NCBI GenBank assembly: GCA_004124875.1
Contig: SCKJ01000004.1
Location: forward strand, 62,001 to 126,000
Reading direction: 5' to 3'
Origin: Fidelibacterota bacterium
GTDB lineage: Bacteria > Fidelibacterota > Marinisomatia > SCGC-AAA003-L08 > TS1B11
DNA length: 64,000 nt
Numbering within the stretch: the stretch's first letter is position 1; every line of letters begins with the position of its first letter. The position numbers and the translations under genes are program-made. The notes below the pieces were generated by a model. The model did no database searches. It saw nothing but the letters and a program-made list of their open reading frames with translations, and had not been told where the DNA came from. Shown here in pieces: positions 50,675 through 59,478 of the stretch.

Positions 50675-51949
50675 ATGATACCCCTTAAACGGATACGCGA
50701 GGAGACAGAGAGCCTGAAAAAGGCCCTTGCCGACAGAGGCGAGCCGGCGGAGCTCCTTGATAAAATTCTTGCACAGGACGAAACGGTGCGCGGCCTGATG
50801 ACCGAGGTGGAGGGACTCAAAGCCCGGCGCAACTCCGCCAGCGCCGAGATCGGCGCGCTTAAAAACCGGGGCGAAAACGCAGACGAACAGATCAGGGGGC
50901 TGGGCGACCTTTCCAGCCGTGTCAAAGCGCTCGACCGGCAACTCGACCAGGCCCGGCAAGCTCTCGATTCCGATCTGCTCTGGCTCCCCAACCCGCCCCA
51001 CGCGTCGGTGCCGGTGGGCGCCGACGCCAGCGGAAACGTGGAAGTCGCCCGCTGGGGAGCGGCGCCGCAGCACGATTTTCCCGCCCGGGACCAGCACGAT
51101 CTGATGGTGTCGTTGCGGCTCGTCGATTTTGAGGCGGGCGCGCGCATGTCCGGCGCCGGTTTTCCGCTGTATACCGGGCGCGGCGCCCGTTTGGAGAGGG
51201 CCCTCATCAATTTCATGCTCGATTTGCAGACCGGCCAGAACGGCTATGAGGAGTTGTGGCCCCCTTACCTCGTCAGACGTGATGCCGCCCTGACCACCGG
51301 CCAGCTGCCCAAGCTGGAAGCCGATATGTACCTGGCGGCGCAGGATGACCTGTTCCTGATTCCCACGGCGGAAGTGCCGGTGACCAACATGTTCAAGGGG
51401 GAGGTTCTGGATGAGGCCGATCTGCCTTTAAAATACGCCGCCTACAGCGCCTGCTTCCGCCGTGAGGCCGGCAGTTACGGCAAGGAATCCCGTGGACTGC
51501 TGCGGGTCCATCAGTTTAACAAAGTGGAACTGGTCAAGTTTACCCATCCCGACCGTTCCTACGCCGAGCTCGAGACGTTGCGCGGGGATGCCGAAGAGGT
51601 GCTGCGGCAGCTGGGACTGGCCTACCGGGTGGTGGAACTGTGCAGCGGCGACCTCTCTTTCGCCGCGGCCAAGTGCTACGATCTGGAGCTGTTTGCGCCG
51701 GTAACCGGCCGTTGGCTGGAAGTGAGCAGCTGCAGCAATTTTGTCGATTTCCAGGCCCGGCGGGGCAACTTGCGCTTCCGCCGCAGCGACACCGGGAAGC
51801 TGGACTATCTGCATACCGTCAACGGGTCAGGGGTGGCCACTCCGCGGCTGATGGCGACGCTGCTGGAAACGGGCCAGCAGAAAGACGGAGCGGTGCTGAT
51901 CCCTGAGGCCCTGCGGCCTTACTTCGGCAGCGAGGTGATCGAGCCCTGA
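50675..51949 (+). CDS. serS: Serine--tRNA ligase
   Basis: Class II synthetase, 424 aa. N-terminal tRNA-binding coiled coil (IPLKRIREETESLKKALADR ... LDRQLDQARQAL); motif 2 FRREAGSYGKESRGLLRVHQF; FNKVELVKF; motif 3 near GSGVATPRLMATLLETGQQ. AGGAG five bases before the ATG. The 107-base leader contains a CCGCTG/CAGCGG hairpin but no T-box sequence. Confidence 0.96.
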   Translation: MIPLKRIREETESLKKALADRGEPAELLDKILAQDETVRGLMTEVEGLKARRNSASAEIGALKNRGENADEQIRGLGDLSSRVKALDRQLDQARQALDSDLLWLPNPPHASVPVGADASGNVEVARWGAAPQHDFPARDQHDLMVSLRLVDFEAGARMSGAGFPLYTGRGARLERALINFMLDLQTGQNGYEELWPPYLVRRDAALTTGQLPKLEADMYLAAQDDLFLIPTAEVPVTNMFKGEVLDEADLPLKYAAYSACFRREAGSYGKESRGLLRVHQFNKVELVKFTHPDRSYAELETLRGDAEEVLRQLGLAYRVVELCSGDLSFAAAKCYDLELFAPVTGRWLEVSSCSNFVDFQARRGNLRFRRSDTGKLDYLHTVNGSGVATPRLMATLLETGQQKDGAVLIPEALRPYFGSEVIEP

Positions 51950-52668
51950 TGGCGGCGGCGTTGCGCAAGATATGGGTGGTGCTCAACATTCTTCTGGCTA
52001 CGGTAATTTTCGCCGCTATCACGATTGTCGTCAGCCTGTTCGACCGGCGCAAGCGCCATCTGGGAATTTATTCCGGGCTGTGGGCCCGCTGGATATTATG
52101 GTCAATGAGGTTGCGTTCTGCGGTGCAGGGGCTCGAAAATCTTGAAACCGGGCGCCGGTACGTATTCGTATCCAATCACGCCAGCATGATCGACATCATT
52201 CTGGCGCTGGCTTACCTGCCGGGGACGGTGGCCTTCATGGCCAAAAAAAACCTGTTTAACATCCCCCTGTTCGGCTGGGCCATCAGGGCGATCGGTTGCA
52301 TTCCGGTGGACCGGTCGAGCCGCGTCAAGGCGCAGCAGTCGGTGGATCAGGGTGTGCGCAAATTGCAGCGGACAGTCGTCAATATGCTCCTGTATCCCGA
52401 GGGAACCCGGTCGCGCGATGGCCACCTGCAGCCGTTTAAAAGTGGCGGGTTCCTGCTGGCGATTCGCAGCGGGATGCCCATTGTTCCGATAGCATCCATA
52501 GGGACTTTTGAAGCGCTGCGGAGCGGAAGTAGGAACTTGACTGCGGTACCTCTAAGCCTTACAATTGGACTGCCCATCCGCACAGCGGAGCTATCCGATG
52601 ATGATCGCCACGCGCTCAGAGACCAGGCCTACCGGGCCGTATCCGACCTCCTTGCCCCCGCAGCATAG
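51949..52668 (+). CDS. plsC: 1-acyl-sn-glycerol-3-phosphate acyltransferase
   Basis: Makes phosphatidic acid in the inner membrane; 239 aa with an N-terminal helix (VVLNILLATVIFAAITIVVSL). Motif I is NHASMIDII (HxxxxD), then PVDRSSRVKAQQSVDQGVRK, and motif III YPEGTRSRDGHLQPFKSGG, then MPIVPIASIGT. The start shares a base with the serS stop (TGATG). Confidence 0.93.
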   Translation: MAAALRKIWVVLNILLATVIFAAITIVVSLFDRRKRHLGIYSGLWARWILWSMRLRSAVQGLENLETGRRYVFVSNHASMIDIILALAYLPGTVAFMAKKNLFNIPLFGWAIRAIGCIPVDRSSRVKAQQSVDQGVRKLQRTVVNMLLYPEGTRSRDGHLQPFKSGGFLLAIRSGMPIVPIASIGTFEALRSGSRNLTAVPLSLTIGLPIRTAELSDDDRHALRDQAYRAVSDLLAPAA

Positions 52669-53731
52669 CTACGCCCGCCCCCAGGATGCGCCTCCGGCCC
52701 GATACTTTGTCGCCGATAGCGAAGCGGCGCTGCATGCCCGCTGGGCCCGGAGCGCAGGCCGCACCCTGGCCGCGGTCCAAGGGGCCTATGAAGTTGTCCA
52801 TCCCGGGCGGCACAACGGCGGCGCCGGTCCCGATTTCCTGGACGCGGTGCTGCGCTTTCCCGATGGAAAATTGCGGCGGGGCGATGTGGAGATTCACTTT
52901 CCCCGCTCCGGCTGGCGGGCCCACGGGCACCAGCTCGACCCCCGCTACGCAGCGGTGATGGCCCATGTGGTGCTGGGTGGTCCGCTGCAGAGCGTGGCCA
53001 CGGTGAGCGGCGGCGTCCCGACGTTGCGCATGCCGGTTGGTCCCTCCGGCGAAACCAGGGCCTGCGAAGAGGGCGTCCGGCTGGCGGGAGCGGCCATCGG
53101 GCAGGGGCATGAACTGCTGACCGACCTGGCGCTGCTGCGCTGGCACTCCAGATTCAATGACTGGCGGTCCCTGGCGCCCGCTGCGCGCCTGCGTCTGTTG
53201 GCCCGCAGGCTGGGTCCGGGGGCAGGGGCCCAGCGTCTCCATGAAAACTGGCAAAAGTTTCTGTCGCCTGGCGACGACATGCAGAAATTCCTCGATCTGA
53301 CAGGCTGCGGCGAAAACGCAGAGCCGGCTGCCGCAGGCGGTCGAAATCAGCTGCGCAGGGCCAGGCTGCTCAGTGCCGTGGCGTACCGCACCTGCGTGGC
53401 TCCAGCCGGCCTGCCGGATAATGGCTGGGCCGCCATGACGCAAATTTCGGGGCAGCTGGGACATCTGGGATATGAGCCGCCGACGCGCCAGTTCGCCGTG
53501 GAAGTGGCCGGAAACTGGCTGATTCCGTGGCTGGCGGAGAGGCGCGGCGTCGATGGGTTCCAGCAGTGGCTGGCCCTGCCGCGGGGCTGGGTCTACCAGC
53601 GGGTAAAACGGCTGGCCAATAAGGTGGGTCTGCCGGCGCCGGCCAACTTTGGCCAGCAGCAGGGATGGCTTGAGTGGGAGCAATCGCTCTGCGCCGGCAG
53701 CCTGTGCCAGGCCTGCCCACTGAGCGGGTAG
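52598..53731 (+). CDS. DUF2851 family protein
   Basis: A 377-residue protein of unknown function. Recognised from HPGRHNGGAGPDFLDAVLRF, GDVEIHFPRSGWRAHGHQLD and the final CAGSLCQACPL, as in DUF2851 proteins of Bacteroidetes-type genomes. The middle contains LLRWHSRFNDW and NWLIPWLAERRG. The start (ATG 52598) has GGAG eight bases upstream and overlaps plsC by 71 bases. The conserved charged HFPRSGW and RHNGG motifs hint at an enzyme, unproven. Confidence 0.75.
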   Translation: MMIATRSETRPTGPYPTSLPPQHSYARPQDAPPARYFVADSEAALHARWARSAGRTLAAVQGAYEVVHPGRHNGGAGPDFLDAVLRFPDGKLRRGDVEIHFPRSGWRAHGHQLDPRYAAVMAHVVLGGPLQSVATVSGGVPTLRMPVGPSGETRACEEGVRLAGAAIGQGHELLTDLALLRWHSRFNDWRSLAPAARLRLLARRLGPGAGAQRLHENWQKFLSPGDDMQKFLDLTGCGENAEPAAAGGRNQLRRARLLSAVAYRTCVAPAGLPDNGWAAMTQISGQLGHLGYEPPTRQFAVEVAGNWLIPWLAERRGVDGFQQWLALPRGWVYQRVKRLANKVGLPAPANFGQQQGWLEWEQSLCAGSLCQACPLSG

Positions 53732-53818
53732 GAGCCGGCCGGGCTAAAAATCGAGCCGGGACCGCAGCGCAATTGAAGGGTGCTTCAGCGGCGGCAGACC
53801 CCTAAATTCGCAGCCGTT

Positions 53819-55699
53819 ATGATACTCTTTCCACATGTTCCACATGCGGCCCGGTGGCCGGTCATTTTGCTGGCCCTCACCCTGGCGCCCCTGCAGGCCC
53901 AGGAGGATGAACTGCGCATTCAGCTCGGCGACGGCGTCGTGGCCATTGACCCCCGGATGGAGGAAGATGAGCTCTCGCGGTTCGATGAACTCTTTGCTGA
54001 AGCGCGGCTGATTTTCACCGATGCCATCGTGGCGGACAAGTCTCAGGACACGCTCGAAGCGGCCTTCTACTTCGATCTGCTGTTCGAAGCCATGTCCGAC
54101 ATTGAGCAACTCCCTTACCTGGATGAGCGGCAGCAGCTCGAGTTCAACCGTTTCCTCAACGCCGCGGTGGACTTTTACGAAACCGACTCCCGGACCCTCG
54201 AACATGTCGAGACATCGCTGACGGTTTCCGCGCTGAGAGACGAACTCGGCCGCTATACGCGTTCCCTGACGTTTGATTTAGGGGCTGTTTCGACGATCGA
54301 TGTGGAAGGCGCCAACCGGCTGCCCATTACCCACAATGATCATGTGGAAAGGATCATCCAGTTTTTCAATACTCAGGGCCGCCGCAACATGCAGGCGTGG
54401 TTGAACCGGCTGCCCAAAAACGCCAAGTTCATCGGCGCAATTCTCGAGGAAGAAGGGGTGCCCCGGGACCTCATCTTTCTGGCGCTTATTGAGAGCGGCC
54501 TCAACCCCCGGGCCTACTCCTGGAAGCATGCCTCGGGTCCCTGGCAATTTATTACCTCCACCGGCAAACGTTACGGCCTCAAACGCGATTGGTGGATTGA
54601 TGAGCGCCGCCATGTGGAAAAGTCGACCCGCGCCGCGGCCCGCTATCTGAGCGATCTATACGAGGAATTTGGCGACTGGTATCTGGCCATGGCGGCCTAC
54701 AACACCGGCGAAACGCGGGTCCGGCGAGCCATTCGGATCCACGGCACCCGCGATTTCTGGAAGATGCACGTCCTGCCACGGCAGACCCGCAACTATGTGC
54801 CCAACGTTCTGGCTGCCTTTCTCATTGCCCAGGATCCTGAGAAGTACGGTTTTACGATTACGCCGGACCCGGAGGTGCCCTGGGACGAAGTGCCGGTAGA
54901 CCGCTCCCTTACTTTCGATATCCTGGCCCAGATCGGTGGTTTCCCGGCCGACTCCCTGCGGCTCTACAATCCCGAGCTGCGGCAAAAAGCGACCCCGCCT
55001 GTGGCCAAGGATCAGCCTTACACGCTCATGATCCCTGTGGGCTACAAGCAGCAGTTTCTGGCCAACTATGACTCCATTGCCTCGCAGGTCGGACCGGACC
55101 TGGCCGCGGTGCAGCCGCTGCGGCACCGGGTCCGCAGGGGTGAAAGCCTCTACTCCATTTCCAAGCGCTATGGCGTGCCGATCCGCCGCATCCAGCAGGC
55201 GAATGACATCCGCAACCGGGACCGTCTGCGCATTGGGCAGGTGTTGTCTGTGCCGCTCACCGCTTCGGCCGTGAAAGGCAGGCAGGCCGATGTCCCCACC
55301 CCACGCGGCCTGCGCAAACTCTACCACACCGTGCGTCCCAGCGACACCCTGGGAGAGATCGCCGAAGCGTATGATGTCGGTTATTCCAGACTCAGGAGCT
55401 GGAACGGCATCCGGTCTTCCGCGGCGGGCAACATCAAGGTGGGCCAGAGACTGGTGGTCTGGGTCCCCAAGGCATGGAACGGCGGCCAGAGCCTCGACCC
55501 ACCGGCGCCGCTGCCGGCTCCCGACCTGTCCGGCATGGAGAAGATTTATTATACCGTGCAGATCGGCGATACGCTTGGCGATATTGCTGAAACGCACAAT
55601 GTGGGGCTGTCCAAGCTGCGCCTGTGGAACGGCATGTCTGTGTCCAGCAACCATCTCCGGGTGGGCCAGCAGCTGGTTATTGTGCGGGAGGCCGGATGA
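53819..55699 (+). CDS. MltD-like lytic murein transglycosylase with three LysM domains
   Basis: About 626 residues. Signal peptide (WPVILLALTLAPLQAQ). The SLT domain is central: AILEEEGVPRDLIFLALIESGLNPRAYS (catalytic Glu in LIESGLN), ASGPWQFITSTGKRYGL, WYLAMAAYNTGETRVRRAI. Three LysM domains follow (RHRVRRGESLYSISKRYGVP, YHTVRPSDTLGEIAEAYDVG, YYTVQIGDTLGDIAETHNVG). Cuts glycan strands of peptidoglycan in the periplasm. Start at ATG 53819 gives the signal peptide; a GTG at 53780 is longer. Overlaps sppA by four bases. Confidence 0.92.
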   Translation: MILFPHVPHAARWPVILLALTLAPLQAQEDELRIQLGDGVVAIDPRMEEDELSRFDELFAEARLIFTDAIVADKSQDTLEAAFYFDLLFEAMSDIEQLPYLDERQQLEFNRFLNAAVDFYETDSRTLEHVETSLTVSALRDELGRYTRSLTFDLGAVSTIDVEGANRLPITHNDHVERIIQFFNTQGRRNMQAWLNRLPKNAKFIGAILEEEGVPRDLIFLALIESGLNPRAYSWKHASGPWQFITSTGKRYGLKRDWWIDERRHVEKSTRAAARYLSDLYEEFGDWYLAMAAYNTGETRVRRAIRIHGTRDFWKMHVLPRQTRNYVPNVLAAFLIAQDPEKYGFTITPDPEVPWDEVPVDRSLTFDILAQIGGFPADSLRLYNPELRQKATPPVAKDQPYTLMIPVGYKQQFLANYDSIASQVGPDLAAVQPLRHRVRRGESLYSISKRYGVPIRRIQQANDIRNRDRLRIGQVLSVPLTASAVKGRQADVPTPRGLRKLYHTVRPSDTLGEIAEAYDVGYSRLRSWNGIRSSAAGNIKVGQRLVVWVPKAWNGGQSLDPPAPLPAPDLSGMEKIYYTVQIGDTLGDIAETHNVGLSKLRLWNGMSVSSNHLRVGQQLVIVREAG

Positions 55700-56580
55700 C
55701 CCGCAGCCTTTACGACCTGGTGCTCAAATGGGTGCTGATAAGCATTGGAGTCATCATTTTGCTGACGCTTGTCAGCCTGTTTGACCGGCGGTCAGCCAGC
55801 CGCGCGTGGAGCTTCAGCAAAGGTCCCCGCATCGGCCTGGTTGAAATCACCGGCCTGATTTTGGACAGCGGGCCAGTGGTGCGCCGCATCGACGAGCTCT
55901 CCCGCCGGAAGGACATTGACGCCATCCTGGTGCGCATCGAATCGCCGGGTGGCGCCGTGGCCGCCAGCCAGGAGATTTACATGAAACTGGCCAAAGTGCG
56001 CGACGAGGGCCATAAACCGCTGGTGGCATCCATGGGCAACGTGGCTGCCTCAGGGGGGGTCTACGTGGCCATGGGGGTCGATACGATCATGGCCAACCCC
56101 GGCACGGCCACCGGGTCCATCGGCGTGATTCTCGATTATGTGGTGGCCGAAGACCTGCTTAAAAAATTGGGCCTCAGCATCGAAGTGGTGAAAAGCGGCC
56201 CCCTCAAAGACGCCGGAGCGCCGTACCGCGCCGCCACCGAGCAGGACCGGGCCATCTTCCAAGGCCTCATTGACGACTTGTATGATCAGTTTATTGAGAC
56301 GGTGGCCATGGAGCGGGGCCTCGCCCTGGCGGACGTCAGGAAAATGGCTACCGGAGAAATATTCACGGGCCGGCAAGCGCAAAAATTGGGCCTGATAGAC
56401 CTTTTGGGCAGCTATGATGATGCCGTAAACTTAGCAGGGTTAATGACCGGCAGTGATGAGCGGCCGGAAGTGGTGCGGCCGGTTCGGCGTCGTCGCCGGA
56501 CGTTGCTCGATTGGATCCTGGGTGATCTGACGAGCCAGATTCTTTACCCTCAATTGATGCCACAGTATCGTTTGCGCTAG
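55696..56580 (+). CDS. sppA: Signal peptide peptidase SppA (short form)
   Basis: Inner-membrane serine peptidase that digests leftover signal peptides; 294 aa, one copy of the domain. N-terminal helix (VLISIGVIILLTLVSLF); GLVEITGLILDSGPVVRRI; RIESPGGAVAASQEIYMKL; catalytic Ser in MGNVAASGGVYVAM; catalytic Lys in VVKSGPLKDAGAPYRAATEQ. Start ATG overlaps the MltD-like stop (ATGA). Confidence 0.92.
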   Translation: MTRSLYDLVLKWVLISIGVIILLTLVSLFDRRSASRAWSFSKGPRIGLVEITGLILDSGPVVRRIDELSRRKDIDAILVRIESPGGAVAASQEIYMKLAKVRDEGHKPLVASMGNVAASGGVYVAMGVDTIMANPGTATGSIGVILDYVVAEDLLKKLGLSIEVVKSGPLKDAGAPYRAATEQDRAIFQGLIDDLYDQFIETVAMERGLALADVRKMATGEIFTGRQAQKLGLIDLLGSYDDAVNLAGLMTGSDERPEVVRPVRRRRRTLLDWILGDLTSQILYPQLMPQYRLR

Positions 56581-56593
56581 GTTGGAGGCAGGC

Positions 56594-56932
56594 ATGATAA
56601 AAGGGAATCTTGATGCGATTATCGGCCAGAAACCGGGCCTGACCAAAAGTGAGACGGTTTCTTATCTGGCCCATAAAACGGGCCTGACCCGGATCGAGAC
56701 TGAAACCGTGGTGGACGGTCTGCTCGGTATCGTGCAGGAGGTCTTGAGCCTGGGCAAGAAAGTGGAACTGCGCGGTTTCGGCACATTCTCTGTCAGGATT
56801 CGGCAACCACGGGAGGCGCGTAATCCGGCCACCCAGGAGACGGTCATGCTGGACCGGCGCTTTGTGCCGGTGTTCAAGCCGTCAAAAACATTGCGTGCCG
56901 CAGTGGACAGCGCCATGGAGTCCCAAAGATGA
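56594..56932 (+). CDS. HU/IHF-family DNA-binding protein
   Basis: A 112-residue nucleoid protein. Start MIKGNLDAIIGQ at 56594 has GGAGG at good spacing. The N-terminal about 15 residues extend the usual HU start; then KSETVSYLAHKTGLTRIETETVVDGLL, the DNA-binding arm GFGTFSVRIRQPREARNPATQE and VPVFKPSKTLRAAVD. The signature GFGTF ... R.A.NP.T is intact. Between sppA and the COX24-type gene. Confidence 0.92.
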   Translation: MIKGNLDAIIGQKPGLTKSETVSYLAHKTGLTRIETETVVDGLLGIVQEVLSLGKKVELRGFGTFSVRIRQPREARNPATQETVMLDRRFVPVFKPSKTLRAAVDSAMESQR

Positions 56933-56977
56933 CTTTGGGGCCGGAATTTTACATTTTAATGAGCGGAGCAAAATAAT

Positions 56978-57073
56978 ATGCCCTGTGGACGCAAGCGGAA
57001 ACGCCGCAAGATCAATACGCACAAGCGTAAAAAGCGGCTTCGCGCCAACCGGCACAAAAAGAAATTGCGCTAA
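56978..57073 (+). CDS. AURKAIP1/COX24-type small basic protein (31 aa)
   Basis: The sequence MPCGRKRKRRKINTHKRKKR continues RANRHKKKLR to a TAA. Ribosome-binding site GGAG nine bases upstream. The KR(K/R)KMxxHK(R/K)KKRxR(x)RxKKK pattern is that of the AURKAIP1/COX24 family, homologous to mitochondrial ribosomal protein mS38 and to small ribosomal proteins of other bacteria. It may be a small-subunit ribosomal protein. Very short, so easily missed by gene finders. Confidence 0.85.
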   Translation: MPCGRKRKRRKINTHKRKKRLRANRHKKKLR

Positions 57074-57096
57074 ATAGACGAAGGAGGGGCGGCGTG

Positions 57097-57987
57097 ATGC
57101 ATCTTCGCAGGCGCTTGGTCTTGCTCACATTGTTGGTGGCCGGTCTGGCAGGACCGGTGGCTTCCCCGCTATGGGGCTGGGGATTTCCCGCCCATCAGCG
57201 CATCAACGGGCGGGCCGTAGAACTGCTGCCGGGCCCCTTGGGCGAATACTTCATGGCGCACCGCAACTGGCTGGTGTCGCTGGCGGTGGACGCTGATCGC
57301 CGTAAAAGCTACTCTCCTGAGGAACGCCCCAGCCACTATATCGACTTCGAGTATTACGGCAGCGGGCCTTATGACAGTCTGCCCCACCAGCGCCGGGATG
57401 CGGAAGAGAAGTTCGGCCGGGAGAATCTCCCCAAGTGGGGCACTCTGCCCTGGCATGTTACCGGCCTGACGCGTTCCCTGTCCCAGGCCATGCGGGCAGG
57501 CGAATGGGAACGGGTGGTGGTCCTTTCCGCCGATCTGGGGCACTTCATTGGCGATGGCCATCAACCGCTGCATACCACGGTCAACTACGACGGCAAAGAC
57601 TCGGGGAACGACGGCATTCATGTCATGTTCGAGACGCTGATGGTCAATCATTACATGCAGCGGTACCGGCCGGCCGATCTCAAAATTATCGAAATCAAGC
57701 ATCTCGACGAGGCCGTCTTCAGCTGGCTGATTGAGGCCCACGGGCTGCTCGATCATCTGCTGGAGGCCGACACCAAGGCGCGCGAATCCCTCTCGCCAAA
57801 GCAGCAGGGAGCGTTGATTGTCCGCTTCGATACCGATCCGGCCACGCTGCCCCGCGACTACCTCGACGACCTGTATGCAGGCGCCGGCCAGCTGGCCTGG
57901 CGACAGATGGATTTAGCGGCCATCAGGCTGGCCTCCCTGTGGCATTGGGCCTGGCTTGAGGCCGGCAGCCCCGCTCCCCCCTCCTGA
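57097..57987 (+). CDS. Exported zinc-dependent phospholipase C / S1-P1 nuclease-fold protein
   Basis: About 296 residues. Signal peptide (LVLLTLLVAGLAGPVASPLWG) leaves WGFPAHQRINGRAV at the mature end, the N-terminal Trp/His zinc ligands. Further ligand motifs: VDADRRKS, RPSHYIDFEYYG, ADLGHFIGDGHQPLHTTVNY, GNDGIHVMFE. The trinuclear zinc pattern is that of the S1/P1 nuclease and phospholipase C superfamily; substrate (lipid or nucleic acid) undecided. AGGAGGGG just upstream. Confidence 0.85.
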   Translation: MHLRRRLVLLTLLVAGLAGPVASPLWGWGFPAHQRINGRAVELLPGPLGEYFMAHRNWLVSLAVDADRRKSYSPEERPSHYIDFEYYGSGPYDSLPHQRRDAEEKFGRENLPKWGTLPWHVTGLTRSLSQAMRAGEWERVVVLSADLGHFIGDGHQPLHTTVNYDGKDSGNDGIHVMFETLMVNHYMQRYRPADLKIIEIKHLDEAVFSWLIEAHGLLDHLLEADTKARESLSPKQQGALIVRFDTDPATLPRDYLDDLYAGAGQLAWRQMDLAAIRLASLWHWAWLEAGSPAPPS

Positions 57988-57988
57988 G

Positions 57989-59218
57989 ATGGCCCGCCCC
58001 GGAGGTCTTGAAGTCCTCACTGTCAGCGAGCTGAACAAACAGGCGCGGCAACTGCTGGAGTCATCCTTTGCCCTCGCCTGGGTCGAAGGGGAAATTTCCA
58101 ACTTCAAGCACCACAGTTCGGGACACATGTACTTTTCGCTGAAAGATCAGGCGGCCTCAATTTCGGTGGCCATGTTCGCTTCGGCCAACGCCGCCTTAAC
58201 GTTTCGTCCCGGCGATGGGCAGCAGGTGGTGGCCCGGGGACGCGTTACCCTCTATGAGGCCCGGGGCCAATATCAGCTGGTGGCGCAAAATCTCTATCCC
58301 GCCGGCGATGGCGCCCTGTGGCTTAAGTTTGAGCAGCTGCGGGATAAACTGAGCCGGGAAGGCCTGTTCGAGACGGCTGCCAAAAAACCGCTGCCCCGCT
58401 TTCCCGCGAGGATCGGGCTGGTCACTTCTCCCACCGGCGCGGCCGTGCGCGATATCCTGAATGTGCTGGCGCGCAGGGCGCCCCATGTTACGGCCCTCCT
58501 GCGGCCCACCATCGTGCAGGGCTCTGCGGCGGCAGCCGATATTGCCATTGCACTGGCCGAGCTGGAGGCGCATGGGCAGGTCGATGTCATCATCGTGGCG
58601 CGAGGCGGGGGCTCGCTCGAAGATTTGTGGGCCTTTAACGAGGAGCAGGTGGTACGGGCCGTAGCGGGCTGCGGATTGCCGGTTATCTCTGCGGTGGGCC
58701 ATGAAACGGACGTGACCCTGTGTGATTTGGCCGCTGACCAGCGCGCGCCGACGCCCTCTGCCGCTGCCGAACTGGCTGCGCCGGAGCGTGAGGGATACCT
58801 GCAGTATATTGATGAGCAGACAGCCGCTATGGAACGTCAGTTGCGGCGCAAATTGGCCCACATGGCCGGGCGGCTGGAAGAGTTGGAAAGCCGTTACGTG
58901 CTGCGCGAGCCCCTGCGGCCCATTCGCCTCTGGCAGCAGACTGTGACTGAAAAGGACCGTTTGATGGGCATAAATTTCGGGCATCAACTGGGCGCCATGC
59001 AGGGCCGGCTAAGCATGCTGGCGCAGCGCCTGGGGGCGGCCGACCCCCAGCATCTGATGCGGCGCGGATACGTTATCGTGACCGATGATTCGACGGGTAA
59101 ACAGGTGCTGCGCCGGAAAGGTTTGTCCCGCGGCCAGCGCCTGCGGCTGCACTTTGCCGATGGTGAGGCGGCGGCCACGGTCAATGCGAAGTTAAATGAG
59201 ACGGGAAACTTATTCTGA
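57989..59218 (+). CDS. xseA: Exodeoxyribonuclease VII large subunit
   Basis: Degrades single-stranded DNA to oligonucleotides with XseB. N-terminal OB-fold (LEVLTVSELNKQARQLLESS, WVEGEISNFKHHSSGHMYFSL), catalytic domain ARIGLVTSPTGAAVRDILNVL, VDVIIVARGGGSLEDLWAFNEE, VISAVGHETDVTLCDLAADQRAPTPSAAAEL, C-terminal coiled coil. 409 aa; start at ATG 57989, one base after the previous stop. Confidence 0.96.
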   Translation: MARPGGLEVLTVSELNKQARQLLESSFALAWVEGEISNFKHHSSGHMYFSLKDQAASISVAMFASANAALTFRPGDGQQVVARGRVTLYEARGQYQLVAQNLYPAGDGALWLKFEQLRDKLSREGLFETAAKKPLPRFPARIGLVTSPTGAAVRDILNVLARRAPHVTALLRPTIVQGSAAAADIAIALAELEAHGQVDVIIVARGGGSLEDLWAFNEEQVVRAVAGCGLPVISAVGHETDVTLCDLAADQRAPTPSAAAELAAPEREGYLQYIDEQTAAMERQLRRKLAHMAGRLEELESRYVLREPLRPIRLWQQTVTEKDRLMGINFGHQLGAMQGRLSMLAQRLGAADPQHLMRRGYVIVTDDSTGKQVLRRKGLSRGQRLRLHFADGEAAATVNAKLNETGNLF

Positions 59219-59478
59219 TGGCCAAAGCCAAAACAGCAGGCACAATGAATTTCGAAGCGGCCGTTGAGCGACTGTCAGAAATTGTGGAGGAACTGGAACA
59301 GGAAAATGTCGGTCTCGACCGCTCCATGGAGCTCTTCGCCGAAGGCCGCAAGCTGGCCGACATTTGCCATGAGCAGCTGGCCGTAGCCGAGGAAAAAGTG
59401 AAAACCTTGCTGAAATCAGCTGACGGCTTCAGGGAGGAGCCGGGACTGCGGGATGGCAGCGGGAAAAGCGTGGCATGA
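59218..59478 (+). CDS. xseB: Exodeoxyribonuclease VII small subunit
   Basis: 86-residue helical hairpin partner of XseA: NFEAAVERLSEIVEELEQEN, LDRSMELFAEGRKLADICHE, LAVAEEKVKTLL. Start shares a base with the xseA stop (TGATG); end overlaps nadK by four bases. Confidence 0.95.
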   Translation: MAKAKTAGTMNFEAAVERLSEIVEELEQENVGLDRSMELFAEGRKLADICHEQLAVAEEKVKTLLKSADGFREEPGLRDGSGKSVA

